DNA of 64,000 nucleotides from Phytoactinopolyspora mesophila. Lineage in GTDB: Bacteria > Actinomycetota > Actinomycetes > Jiangellales > Jiangellaceae. The notes under the pieces were generated by a model. It was not told where the DNA came from and did not search any database. It saw only the letters and a program-made list of their open reading frames with translations. The translations under genes and the position numbers were made by a program. The first letter of the stretch is position 1. Each line of letters opens with the position of its first letter. The stretch spans positions 431,010 to 495,009 of the forward strand of contig NZ_WLZY01000005.1 in the NCBI RefSeq assembly GCF_010122465.1, in the 5' to 3' direction. This document shows, one piece after another, positions 1 through 7,873 of this stretch.

Positions 1-77
<77 letters not shown>

Positions 78-95
78 ACCCCACTGACGATCACC
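78..95. repeat. Truncated 3' arm of the GGTGATC-family palindrome
   Basis: The bases ACTGACGATCACC (83-95) are identical to the outer end of the 3' arm of the complete palindrome at 38553-38641. The rest of this copy is replaced by the poly-C tract. It is therefore read as the surviving edge of another member of the same dispersed repeat. Confidence 0.55.
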
Positions 96-121
96 GGGAA
101 GCGGGGCGCGTTCGATCTGGG

Positions 122-127
122 TACAGT
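122..127 (+). promoter_or_regulatory. Candidate -10 box of a leaderless promoter ahead of valS
   Basis: TACAGT fits the actinobacterial TAnnnT -10 pattern. It lies six bases before the ATG at 134, which places the expected transcription start on that ATG. No good -35 hexamer is visible at the usual distance. Confidence 0.4.
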
Positions 128-133
128 AGTGGC

Positions 134-205
134 ATGTCGTTCGTTCGGTTGATGATCCGCGCCCGCCTCGGCTCCGCCCGGGCGCGAGTATCCGTGCGCC
201 GCTGA
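134..205 (+). CDS. Possible leaderless leader peptide (23 aa) upstream of valS
   Basis: A short open frame from ATG 134 to TGA 203-205 encodes MSFVRLMIRARLGSARARVS plus VRR. It has three valine codons (GTT, GTA, GTG) and is rich in arginine. The ATG coincides with the start predicted from the -10 box at 122-127, so it could be translated without a ribosome binding site. It ends 81 bases before valS. A valine-sensing attenuator would normally carry more valine codons, so a regulatory role is only a suggestion. The frame could also be chance. Confidence 0.3.
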   Translation: MSFVRLMIRARLGSARARVSVRR

Positions 206-286
206 GCGCCTCCTCCGTCCGAACCGTTCATCCCGGCACGCACCGACGGGGCGTGCCCGCGACCTCCTGTCAGGTGGAGCCACACC

Positions 287-2902
287 ATGCCACGAAACGC
301 GCCAGCCAAACCCACCCTTGAAGGCCTCGAGACAGCTTGGTCCCAGCGCTGGGACGAGCAGCGGACCTACCGGTTCGATCGCTCGGCGCCCCGTTCCCGC
401 GTCTACTCGATCAATACACCCCCGCCGACTGCGTCGGGTGATCTTCATGTCGGGCACGTCTTCTCATACACCCATACCGACATCGTCGCCCGCTATCAGC
501 GCATGCGGGGGCGCACCGTGTTCTACCCGATGGGCTGGGACGACAACGGCCTGCCCACCGAGCGGCGGGTGCAGAACTACTACGGTGTCCGCTGCGATCC
601 GGCGCTGCCGTACGATCCGGACCTCACCGTCGCGGAGCCGGCCGCCGCCCCGCGGAAGGTGCGCCCGGATGAACAGAAGCTGATCTCCCGGCGTAACTTC
701 ATCGAACTCTGCGAGCGTTTGACCGCGAGAGATGAAGAGGCCTTCGAGCAACTCTGGCGCCAGCTTGGTCTGTCGGTCGACTGGTCTCTGACGTACACGA
801 CCATCGGAGAGAACGCCCGTACAGCTGCCCAGCGGGCATTCCTGCGCAATCTCGCCCGTGGCGAGGCATACCAGATGGAAGCACCGACATTGTGGGATGT
901 CACATTCCAGACCGCTGTCGCCCAAGCTGAGCTGGTCGAGCATGAACGTCCCGGCGCGTACCACCGGCTGGCGTTCAGCGGGCCGGATGCGACAACGATC
1001 GAAGTGGACACGACGCGTCCGGAACTGCTGCCGGCGTGTGTGGCCGTTGTCGTGCATCCCGACGACGAGCGCTACGCCGCGATGGTCGGTTCAGCTCTGC
1101 GAACTCCGCTGTTCGACGTGGCGGTGCCGGTGGTTGCGCACCCACTGGCTGAGCCGGCCAAGGGCACTGGAGCGGCCATGGTCTGTACCTTCGGCGACAC
1201 GAGCGACGTCGTCTGGTGGCGAGAGATGAACCTGCCGGTCCGGGCCGTGATCGGGCGCGATGGCCGGCTGATGGCCGAAGCTCCAGCCGGTGTGCCGGAG
1301 GAGCCGTACCGCGAACTCGCCGGTCTGAGCGCCGCGGCCGCCCGGCGCCGGGTGGTGGAACTTCTTCGGGACGCCGGGCAGCTGCTGGGGGAGCCGCGGC
1401 CGATCCAGCATCAGGTGAAGTTCTACGAGAAGGGTGATCGGCCGCTGGAGATCGTGACCAGCCGCCAGTGGTACATCCGCAATGGCGGGCGCGACGCAGG
1501 CCTGCGGGACGAACTGCTGGCCCGCGGCCGCGAACTGGCCTGGGTGCCGGATCACATGCGGCATCGGTATGAACACTGGGTCGGCGGCCTGACGGGGGAC
1601 TGGTTGATCAGCCGTCAGCGCTTCTTCGGTGTGGCGATCCCGGTCTGGTATCCGCTCGACGAGGCCGGGTATCCCCGTTACGACGCTGCGCTGGTCCCCC
1701 GGGAAGACGAGCTTCCGGTGGATCCGGCCGCGCAGGCACCGGCGGGGTACGACGAGGCCCAGCGCGGTGTCCCCGGCGGGTTCGTCGGCGAGTCCGATGT
1801 GATGGACACCTGGGCGACGTCGTCGCTAGCTCCGCAGATCGTGTGTGGCTGGGAACGTGATCCCGATCTTTTCTCGCGTACTTTTCCGATGGACCTGCAT
1901 GCTCAGGCGCACGAGATCATCCGGACCTGGTTGTTCTCGTGTGTGCTTCGGGCGCATCTGGAGCATGGGGTGCTGCCGTGGCGGCGCGCCGCCATCTCGG
2001 GGTTCGTGGTGGATCCTGATCGCAAGAAGATGGGGAAGTCGACGGGCAACGCGACGACGCCGGTTGGGGTGATCGAGCGGTTCGGCGCGGACGCGGTTCG
2101 CTGGCGGGCGGCCGGAGCCCGTCCTGGCCGCGACACGCCGTTCGACGAGGCGCAGATGAAAGTCGGCCGCCGCCTGGCGACCAAGGTGCTGAACGCGGGC
2201 AAGTTCGTGCTGCGGCTGGCCGATGACGGCTCGGCCCGAGAACGCGGCCGGGGCAGGGACTTGGTGACCGAGCCACTCGACGCCGGCATGCTGGCCGCAC
2301 TGCGCGACGTGGTCCGGTCGGCTACGGCGGCCATGGAGGCGTATGACTACACCTCCGCGCTCGAGGTGACCGAGAGGTTCTTCTGGACCTTCTGTGACGA
2401 CTATCTGGAACTCGTCAAAGACCGGGCTTATGGAACGACGAGCCGGCGGACGAGGGACGAGGGAGCCGGGGAGGGTGACCATGGGGAAGGAACGGCTTAC
2501 GCGGACGTCGCGACGGCGTCCGCTCGTGCCGCCCTGGAAATGGCATTGTCAGTGCAGCTGAGGTTACTCGCGCCGGTGATCCCGTTCGTGACCGAGGAGG
2601 TGTGGTCGTGGTGGCATGACGGCTCGGTTCATCGCGCGACGTGGCCGGACCCGGCCGAGCTGCCCGACTGGGGCGAAGCAGGCTTGTTGGAGACGGCTGG
2701 TGCGGCCCTTTCAGGCATCCGGACCCTCAAGAACGCCAAGCAGTTGTCGGTGGGCGCGCCGCTGGAACGCGCGACGGTGTGTGTCCCGGAAGCCGAGTTC
2801 GGCCGGCTGCGGGCTATTCATGGTGACCTTGCGGCCGCGGGCCGGATCAAGGAGCTGGATGTGGTCGCCGAACCTGGTCTGGAGGAGATCTCCGTGCTCT
2901 AG
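287..2902 (+). CDS. valS: Valyl-tRNA synthetase
   Basis: Cytoplasmic class I aminoacyl-tRNA synthetase that charges tRNA-Val. The 871-residue protein has the HIGH-type signature as HVGH at residues 54-57 inside PPPTASGDLHVGH, and the KMSKS-type signature as KMGKS at 581-585, followed by GNATTP. The editing (CP1) domain occupies about residues 200-400, and a helical anticodon-binding domain follows the catalytic core. The stretch MGWDDNGLPTERRVQNYYGV after the first signature is characteristic of ValS. The ATG at 287 has a GGTGGAG ribosome binding site seven bases upstream. The product is close to the usual length for the shorter ValS type without a long C-terminal coiled coil. A cation-transport set follows after a 207-base gap and probably has its own promoter. 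Confidence 0.95.
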   Translation: MPRNAPAKPTLEGLETAWSQRWDEQRTYRFDRSAPRSRVYSINTPPPTASGDLHVGHVFSYTHTDIVARYQRMRGRTVFYPMGWDDNGLPTERRVQNYYGVRCDPALPYDPDLTVAEPAAAPRKVRPDEQKLISRRNFIELCERLTARDEEAFEQLWRQLGLSVDWSLTYTTIGENARTAAQRAFLRNLARGEAYQMEAPTLWDVTFQTAVAQAELVEHERPGAYHRLAFSGPDATTIEVDTTRPELLPACVAVVVHPDDERYAAMVGSALRTPLFDVAVPVVAHPLAEPAKGTGAAMVCTFGDTSDVVWWREMNLPVRAVIGRDGRLMAEAPAGVPEEPYRELAGLSAAAARRRVVELLRDAGQLLGEPRPIQHQVKFYEKGDRPLEIVTSRQWYIRNGGRDAGLRDELLARGRELAWVPDHMRHRYEHWVGGLTGDWLISRQRFFGVAIPVWYPLDEAGYPRYDAALVPREDELPVDPAAQAPAGYDEAQRGVPGGFVGESDVMDTWATSSLAPQIVCGWERDPDLFSRTFPMDLHAQAHEIIRTWLFSCVLRAHLEHGVLPWRRAAISGFVVDPDRKKMGKSTGNATTPVGVIERFGADAVRWRAAGARPGRDTPFDEAQMKVGRRLATKVLNAGKFVLRLADDGSARERGRGRDLVTEPLDAGMLAALRDVVRSATAAMEAYDYTSALEVTERFFWTFCDDYLELVKDRAYGTTSRRTRDEGAGEGDHGEGTAYADVATASARAALEMALSVQLRLLAPVIPFVTEEVWSWWHDGSVHRATWPDPAELPDWGEAGLLETAGAALSGIRTLKNAKQLSVGAPLERATVCVPEAEFGRLRAIHGDLAAAGRIKELDVVAEPGLEEISVL

Positions 2903-2971
2903 GCATGGGCGAGTCAGCAAGTTTCTTCAGTGGGGCTCCCGGTCCGTGCGACCTCCGGGTCGGGACGGCGC

Positions 2972-3109
2972 TACGCTAGTTTCCTACGCCCCAACGTCAT
3001 TGGGGGGCATGTCTGTGGAAGGAGCTGTGTCCGCCGTGTCGGACAGTTCAAGTCGTACGCCCGCTTGTCTATGCGTATGCACCCCCCGTCATGTTCGGGG
3101 TGAACAGCG
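2972..3109 (+). promoter_or_regulatory. Structured 5' leader of the CNNM/SAM-hydrolase operon
   Basis: A -10-like TACGCT lies at 2972-2977. Downstream are three separate stem-loops: CCCCAA/TTGGGG at 2989-3005, TGTCCG/CGGACA at 3028-3045, and CCCCG/CGGGG at 3084-3100. The last stem includes part of the GGGGTGA (3097-3103) that is the best ribosome binding site for the gene at 3110, so the start could be masked. A small ORF runs through the leader. I do not recognise an M-box or yybP-ykoY signature. A cation- or cysteine-responsive leader is an inference. Confidence 0.45.
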
Positions 3110-3113
3110 GTGA
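3009..3113 (+). CDS. Candidate upstream ORF with Cys-x-Cys-x-Cys, coupled to the CNNM gene
   Basis: A 34-codon frame starts at ATG 3009, with alternative starts at GTG 3015 and GTG 3027 (the last preceded by GGAAGGAG). Its TGA (3111-3113) overlaps the GTG start of the next gene (3110-3112). The C-terminal part reads ACLCVCTPRHVRGEQR, with three cysteines in alternate positions. Mycobacterial polycysteine upstream ORFs are known to act as cysteine-responsive attenuators, and RHV-type motifs occur in other actinobacterial leader peptides. Only about half of the third codon positions are G or C, unlike the neighbouring genes, so this is a leader peptide at best or a chance frame. Confidence 0.35.
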   Translation: MSVEGAVSAVSDSSSRTPACLCVCTPRHVRGEQR

Positions 3114-4441
3114 GTGCCGTGTTGGGCATCGCCGCGATCTTTCTGCTCACGTTCGGCACCGCCTACTTCGTTGCGCAGGAGTTCGCTTACGTCTCCGCTG
3201 ACCGGATCGAGTTGTCCCGCCAAGCGGCCGCCGGCGACAAACGGGCCGCGTCAGCGGTCCGGGTGATGCAACGCCTTTCCTTCATGCTGTCGGCGGCTCA
3301 GGTCGGTATCACCGTGACAGCGCTGATGGTCGGTTTCATCGCTGAACCCGCGTTCTCTCAGTTGTTGCGCCCGGCCCTGGAGTGGGCAGGGTTGCCGGAC
3401 GCGGCGATCTCGGGAATCGCGGTGGCCATCGCCTTCGGTCTGGCGACCGTCATTCAGATGGTCCTCGGGGAGTTGTTCCCGAAGAATCTCGCGCTGGCGA
3501 AGCCGGAAGCACTGGCCAAGGCGTTGGCCGCCTCGACACATATCTACCTTGCCGTCAGCGGTCCGGTGATCCGGATGTTCGACAACTCAGCGAACCGGTT
3601 GTTGCGCGCGGTCGGTATCCAGCCGGTCGAGGAGCTACACCACGGTGCCACGCTCGAGGAACTTGGCCACATCATTGACGAGGCCAAAGCACAGGGTTCC
3701 CTGTCAGCGCACCTCTCGGCTCTGCTGGCCCGAGCCGTCAGCTTCACCGAGCACACCGCGGGGGAGGCGATGGTGCCGAGACCGGACGTCGTGAGTGTTC
3801 AGGCGAGCGCCCCGGCCTCCGCGGTCATCGACCTGATCCGGGCACACGGGCACACGACGTATCCAGTGCTGGGCGAGACCACGGACGACATTGTCGGCGT
3901 GGTCGGTGTCCGCGAGCTGATGCGCCTGCCGGAGCAGATGATGGCCAACTCGACCGCCGGCGATCTCGCCCGGCTGCCGTTCCTGGTTCCGGACAGCCTT
4001 GCCCTGTTGCCACTTACCCGCCGGATGGAGGAACGTGGCGACGAGTTCGCGTGTGTGGTGGACGAATACGGCGGGCTGGCCGGCATCATCACGCTCGAGG
4101 ACATCGCCGAGGAACTCGTGGGAGAGATCGAGGACGAGTCGGACCGGGAAGCTGTCGCCGCGACGCTCATCGGCGGGTGGTGGGAGCTGGACGCCGGCCT
4201 GCGTGTCGACGAGGCGGCCGCCTACACCGGGGTCGGGCTACCGGAATCCGAGGACTATGACACCGTGGGCGGCCTGATCGCCGCCGAGCTGGGCCGGCTC
4301 GCGCAGCCCGGAGATCACCTCACCATTGACCTTCCGCGCTCAGGCGATGAGGTCGAAAGTGTGCAGATCGAGGTCCTCTCCGTCGAGCGCAGGGTGGCTG
4401 AACGGATCCGTCTTCGCGCGGTAGTGGAGGTGCAGCAATGA
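3110..4441 (+). CDS. CNNM/CorC-type membrane protein with CBS pair (first paralogue)
   Basis: A 443-residue member of the HlyC/CorC (TlyC) family, involved in transport or homeostasis of divalent cations such as Mg or Co. An N-terminal DUF21/CNNM membrane domain (about residues 1-180) has several hydrophobic helices and the conserved pattern FFVAQEF-like YFVAQEFAYVS near the start. A CBS pair follows at about 205-330, with the typical VVDEYGGLAGIITLEDIAEE segment, and a CorC/HlyC transporter-associated domain closes the protein. The GTG start fits a GGGGTGA site and the overlapping upstream ORF. It overlaps the next paralogue by four bases (ATGA), so the two are translated together and may form a heteromer. 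The older name haemolysin is historical. Confidence 0.88.
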   Translation: MSAVLGIAAIFLLTFGTAYFVAQEFAYVSADRIELSRQAAAGDKRAASAVRVMQRLSFMLSAAQVGITVTALMVGFIAEPAFSQLLRPALEWAGLPDAAISGIAVAIAFGLATVIQMVLGELFPKNLALAKPEALAKALAASTHIYLAVSGPVIRMFDNSANRLLRAVGIQPVEELHHGATLEELGHIIDEAKAQGSLSAHLSALLARAVSFTEHTAGEAMVPRPDVVSVQASAPASAVIDLIRAHGHTTYPVLGETTDDIVGVVGVRELMRLPEQMMANSTAGDLARLPFLVPDSLALLPLTRRMEERGDEFACVVDEYGGLAGIITLEDIAEELVGEIEDESDREAVAATLIGGWWELDAGLRVDEAAAYTGVGLPESEDYDTVGGLIAAELGRLAQPGDHLTIDLPRSGDEVESVQIEVLSVERRVAERIRLRAVVEVQQ

Positions 4442-5457
4442 ACGCCAGCACCGCTCTGCTGATCACCGGGCTTCTCTTCGTGGCCAGCGCCTTCTTCGTC
4501 GCGTCCGAGTTCGCGTTGGTCGGGGCAGCCCGGCACCGGCTCGAACGAGCCGCGGCACAGCAGAAACGTGGAGCGAAGGCGGCACTGAAAGGGGTACGAG
4601 AACTCACACTCATGCTGGCCGGGGCTCAGCTCGGTATCACGATGGTCATGATCGGGCTGGGCATGGTCTCCGAACCTGCGCTACATCACCTCCTGGAACC
4701 ACCGGTTCTTGCCCTGGGGCTGCCGGAAGCAGCCGCTCGGGTGGCAGCGCTGGTGATCGCGTTGGCGATCGTGACCTTCCTGCACGTAGTGGTCGGCGAG
4801 ATGGCGCCGAAGTCGTGGGCGATCGCCCATCCGGAACGCTCCGCGATGCTGCTGGCGCCGTCGTTCCGGGCATACACCTGGCTGGTCAGATGGCTGCTGG
4901 TGGCACTGAACGCGGTCACCAACACCCTGGTGCGGATGGTGCGGGTCCAACCGCGGGACGAGATCGTCACAGTGCGCAACCGGGAGCAGATCCACCAGCT
5001 CGTGTCCGAATCCCGCAGGCTGGGGCTGATCCGGCCGGACGACCACGGTCTGCTCACCCGTACCTTGGGGGCACCTGGGGCCGCTGTCGGCCGGATCATG
5101 GTGCCGGTCGAGCGGATCCTGAGTGTCGACGCCTCGGCCGGGCCCCAGGAGGTCCTGGACGCGGCCGCGGGACACCGGCGCACCCGGCTCGTCGTGCAGG
5201 ACGAAACGGGGGCGATCGTCGGGGCCGTACATGCCCGCGAAGCGCTGGCCGGCCGGGGACTCGACACGCCGTGGACCGCCGGCGAGATGGCCAGACCGAT
5301 TCCTTCGGTGGACACCGGCGACGACCTGGCGACCGCCGCTGAGACCTTGCGGCGCAACCGCGCCCAGCTCGGCCTGGTCCGCGACAGCTCCCACCGAGTT
5401 GTCGGAATGGTCAGTATGGACGACCTCGTGACCAACATCCTGGTGAGTGAGAAGTGA
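4438..5457 (+). CDS. CNNM/CorC-type membrane protein with CBS pair (second, shorter paralogue)
   Basis: This 339-residue protein repeats the architecture of its upstream neighbour: a DUF21/CNNM membrane domain (FFVASEFALVG near the N terminus, then VVGEMAPKSWAIAHPE) and a CBS pair at about 210-335. It ends after the second CBS motif and has no CorC/HlyC domain, so it is naturally shorter rather than visibly broken. The start overlaps the previous stop by four bases, and its own stop overlaps the SAM hydrolase start in the same way. The paired long and short CNNM genes are common in actinobacteria and suggest a two-subunit assembly in the membrane. Confidence 0.85.
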   Translation: MNASTALLITGLLFVASAFFVASEFALVGAARHRLERAAAQQKRGAKAALKGVRELTLMLAGAQLGITMVMIGLGMVSEPALHHLLEPPVLALGLPEAAARVAALVIALAIVTFLHVVVGEMAPKSWAIAHPERSAMLLAPSFRAYTWLVRWLLVALNAVTNTLVRMVRVQPRDEIVTVRNREQIHQLVSESRRLGLIRPDDHGLLTRTLGAPGAAVGRIMVPVERILSVDASAGPQEVLDAAAGHRRTRLVVQDETGAIVGAVHAREALAGRGLDTPWTAGEMARPIPSVDTGDDLATAAETLRRNRAQLGLVRDSSHRVVGMVSMDDLVTNILVSEK

Positions 5458-6281
5458 GCCGGAACAGCATCTTCTTCCTGACCGATTACGGCCGCCGCGA
5501 TGGTTTCGTGGCAGCCTGTCACGGTGTCATGATGTCGATCGCGCCGGACGTGCGGGTTGTTGATCTCACCCATGACGTGCCGCCGCAGGATGTCCGCCAT
5601 GGAGCCGTAGTGCTGGCGCAGACCCTGCCCTATCTGCCGCCGTGTGTCGTCGTCGGCGTCGTGGATCCAGGTGTGGGATCCGAGCGCCGTGGCATTGCGG
5701 TAGTAGCCGGAGACCACGTGCTCGTAGGGCCGGACAACGGGTTGCTGCCCTGGGCGGCGGCAGCGGCCGGCGGTGTCGCGGAGGCCGTGGAACTGGTCTC
5801 GCCCAAGTACCGGTTGGCGGGCGAGGCGATGACATTCCACGGGCGCGACATCTTCGCCCCGGCGGCCGCACACGTGGCGGTAGGGGTGCCGGTGAGCAGG
5901 CTCGGCCCCGCCGTCGGCGCTGGCGACCTCGTCCGGTTGCCGGAGCCGAAGGTCCGGGCACGGCCCGGAGTGCTCGAGACGGAGGTGCATGTCGTCGACC
6001 ATTTCGGCAACGTGGCCCTGGCCGCTGGGCCGGATGATCTCGCCGCGAGCGGCGTGGGCGCCGGCCAGCGGGCCAGCATCGTCCGCGGTGGGCCCGCCGG
6101 GCCGGACAGCGCCACGGAGGTAGTGGTGGGCCGAGTGTTCGCCGACGTCGCCCCTGGCGAGATGCTCCTGTACGTCGACTCACACCGCCACGTCGCGCTG
6201 GCCGTCAACCACGGGAGCGCCGCCGCCCGGCTCGGCGTCGAACCGGGCGACCAGGTGACGATCCGGGTTCTCGCGCCTTAG
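5454..6281 (+). CDS. SAM hydrolase (SAM hydroxide adenosyltransferase, DUF62 family)
   Basis: A 275-residue protein of the fluorinase/chlorinase superfamily. Most bacterial members use water to split S-adenosylmethionine into adenosine and methionine. The N-terminal signature FFLTDYGRRDGFVAACHGVM is followed by DLTHDVPPQDVRHGA, VDPGVGSERRGI and GPDNGLL, all typical of the family. The conserved FHGRDIFAPAAAHVA and the C-terminal DHFGNVALA barrel domain are also present. The halogenation-specific features of the fluorinase are not evident, so hydroxide use is expected. The GTG start overlaps the CNNM stop by four bases, which makes it the third gene of the operon. Why SAM hydrolysis is coupled to cation transport is not explained by the sequence. 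Confidence 0.88.
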   Translation: MSRNSIFFLTDYGRRDGFVAACHGVMMSIAPDVRVVDLTHDVPPQDVRHGAVVLAQTLPYLPPCVVVGVVDPGVGSERRGIAVVAGDHVLVGPDNGLLPWAAAAAGGVAEAVELVSPKYRLAGEAMTFHGRDIFAPAAAHVAVGVPVSRLGPAVGAGDLVRLPEPKVRARPGVLETEVHVVDHFGNVALAAGPDDLAASGVGAGQRASIVRGGPAGPDSATEVVVGRVFADVAPGEMLLYVDSHRHVALAVNHGSAAARLGVEPGDQVTIRVLAP

Positions 6282-6284
6282 AAG

Positions 6285-6410
6285 GCCGCGGCCGATGGGA
6301 CCTCTCCCCGGCCAGCAGACTCGGTCGGAGAGGGGCGTCGCCATAGACCTCCCTCGCTGATGCCCGCCACACCATGGAGAGGTCCCATCGCCCGCGGCCA
6401 TCGGCCGCGG
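6285..6410. repeat. Long inverted repeat, conserved-core family, copy 1
   Basis: The arm at 6285-6307 is complementary to 6376-6398 over 22 of 23 bases. The inner part carries CCAGCAGACTCG (6312-6323) and CTCGCTGATGCCCGCCAC (6353-6370), both found unchanged in the copy at 23224-23324. A second perfect hairpin, CCGCGGCC-ATC-GGCCGCGG, follows at 6392-6410. It sits between two convergent genes and could also work as a bidirectional terminator. Confidence 0.75.
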
Positions 6411-6415
6411 ACTCC

Positions 6416-7657
6416 TCACCCCCTAATGTCCGGGTGGAGTGCGGCGTGTATCCGGTCGCGCAGGGTGTTGGCCTCGTCGCTGGTCAGGGTCCGGTCCGTG
6501 GGCCGGATGGTGATGCGGACGAGGAAATTCACCTGACCGGGCCGGATCCCGAGCCGATCACGGGCGCTCTGCGGGAGGTCATCGTAGTTGGTGGCGGAAA
6601 CGACGTTGATGTCCTCGACGAGTTCGGCGTCGTTGCCGAGGTCTTCTCGGATCCGGTCGCCCAGGATTTCCACGTCGGTGTCCGAGTCGACGGCGATGGA
6701 GATGTCACGGACGGCAGGTGGCAGGTCGGATACCGGGCGGTAAGGCTCGAGGTCGGTCATTTGTGCTGACACTCGCGGGTCGGCCGAGCGCAGCAACCGG
6801 ATGTCCGGGATGCCCTTGCGGAGCATGAGCATCCGGTCCAGCCCCATGCCCAGCGCGAGTCCATCCCACTCGGCTGGGTCAAGACCGGCGCCGGCCAGGA
6901 CGTGCGGCGCGGCCAGACCGCATTCGGCGATCTCGACCGCCTCACCGTGCTGGATGGCGTCGACCTGACGCCCGCCGGTGGTGTACGGGTGTTCGGCCGC
7001 CGTCCACCTCCAATGGACTCCGGGCAACATAGTGCTGACCAGAGCGCTGACCATCTCGTGCAGGTCGTCGTGGTCCAGGCGGCGCCCGCAGCGGCGAAGC
7101 AGCCAGATGTCCATTTGGTGCGGCGTGCCGGTGTGGATCCGGTCGATAGTGTCGCGGCGGTGGCAGATGCCGGGAAGCACCAGCAGGATCGGAGCGGCCT
7201 CCGGCCCGTGCTCCCTGGCCGGCCGGCGCGCGGCCGCCGCCAGGCGGCGCAACGCCGGCGGGATGCCGGCCGAGGTGTGGCTGCGCAGCATGGTGGTTTC
7301 GCTGACGTACCGGGTGTATCTGACGTCGCGTGACACGGCATCGGCGGCATAGCCGAGCCGGTCGTAGTTGTCCTCGAGCGTGACGATCGGACGGGACCGT
7401 TCGATGTGAAGCTCGGCGTCCCACAACGTGCGCATGGCCGCCGATGCGTCGTCGATGAGGATCTGCAGCGCATGGGCACCTTGACGCGGATCGGTGAGGT
7501 CACGCACCGACAAGGCGTCGAGAAGTGCCGCCAAGGGTAGTGGACGCGGCGCCGGAGGAGAGGCGGACGTGCGAGCGGATGGCGACGTGCGGGTACCGAG
7601 CGTCGCGCTGCCGACGTCTTCTGGACGGGACGTTCGCGCTTCAGTGGAAGCAGACAT
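6416..7657 (-). CDS. PheRS-alpha-like class II ligase with fused anticodon-binding domain
   Basis: A 413-residue class II synthetase paralogue. After a low-complexity N-terminal tail (about 50 residues) comes a PheS-type catalytic core. Motif 2 reads CHRRDTIDRIHTGTPHQMD, and motif 3 is GLALGMGLDRMLMLRKGIPD. The C-terminal 100 residues (from DLEPYRPVSDLPPAVRDISI) are a ferredoxin-fold anticodon-binding domain, normally found at the end of PheT. This core-plus-FDX-ACB order is that of the monomeric mitochondrial PheRS, not of the bacterial alpha2-beta2 enzyme. The N-terminal coiled coil of bacterial PheS is absent. Similar actinobacterial proteins have been labelled a PheS-related mystery ligase. 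Its substrate is unknown: it may charge a tRNA or aminoacylate something else. Confidence 0.8.
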   Translation of the reverse strand: MSASTEARTSRPEDVGSATLGTRTSPSARTSASPPAPRPLPLAALLDALSVRDLTDPRQGAHALQILIDDASAAMRTLWDAELHIERSRPIVTLEDNYDRLGYAADAVSRDVRYTRYVSETTMLRSHTSAGIPPALRRLAAAARRPAREHGPEAAPILLVLPGICHRRDTIDRIHTGTPHQMDIWLLRRCGRRLDHDDLHEMVSALVSTMLPGVHWRWTAAEHPYTTGGRQVDAIQHGEAVEIAECGLAAPHVLAGAGLDPAEWDGLALGMGLDRMLMLRKGIPDIRLLRSADPRVSAQMTDLEPYRPVSDLPPAVRDISIAVDSDTDVEILGDRIREDLGNDAELVEDINVVSATNYDDLPQSARDRLGIRPGQVNFLVRITIRPTDRTLTSDEANTLRDRIHAALHPDIRG

Positions 7658-7668
7658 GAAAGTACCTT

Positions 7669-7725
7669 CTTCGCGGGAGGCGGCGGGTGGTCTCGAAACT
7701 CCCCCGGCCGGTGCTGTCCGCGAAG
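7669..7725 (-). promoter_or_regulatory. Stem-loop in the leader of the PheS-like gene
   Basis: CTTCGCGG (7669-7676) pairs exactly with CCGCGAAG (7718-7725), with a second GGGAG/CTCCC pairing inside. The structure lies 11 bases upstream of the start of the minus-strand PheS-like gene. The T-box core GGTGGNACCGCG was looked for and not found. It might be an attenuator or just part of the divergent promoter region 7658-7873, which shows nothing else I can name. Confidence 0.35.
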
Positions 7726-7873
7726 GGTGACTGCTTAGGTGCGCAAACCCTCCGGGCGGCGAACGCTCGCCGACCGGGGGCAGATAAACAGGCGCAGACC
7801 TGGCATGTGGTCGAGAATAGCCTGGAACTCGCTATTGATCCACCCCGGAAAACCAGGTGCGCATCGCGGTGGG

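Noticed and set aside
2903-3109. M-box (Mg) or yybP-ykoY (Mn) riboswitch before the CNNM gene
   Set aside because: The leader is structured, but the conserved sequences of these classes were not seen; reported only as an unassigned leader.
3110-4441. Haemolysin annotation of the CNNM proteins
   Set aside because: The HlyC/TlyC name is historical; domains indicate cation transport or homeostasis, not haemolysis.
7658-7873. T-box riboswitch upstream of the PheS-like gene
   Set aside because: A stem-loop exists, but the conserved GGTGGNACCGCG element is absent on both strands.
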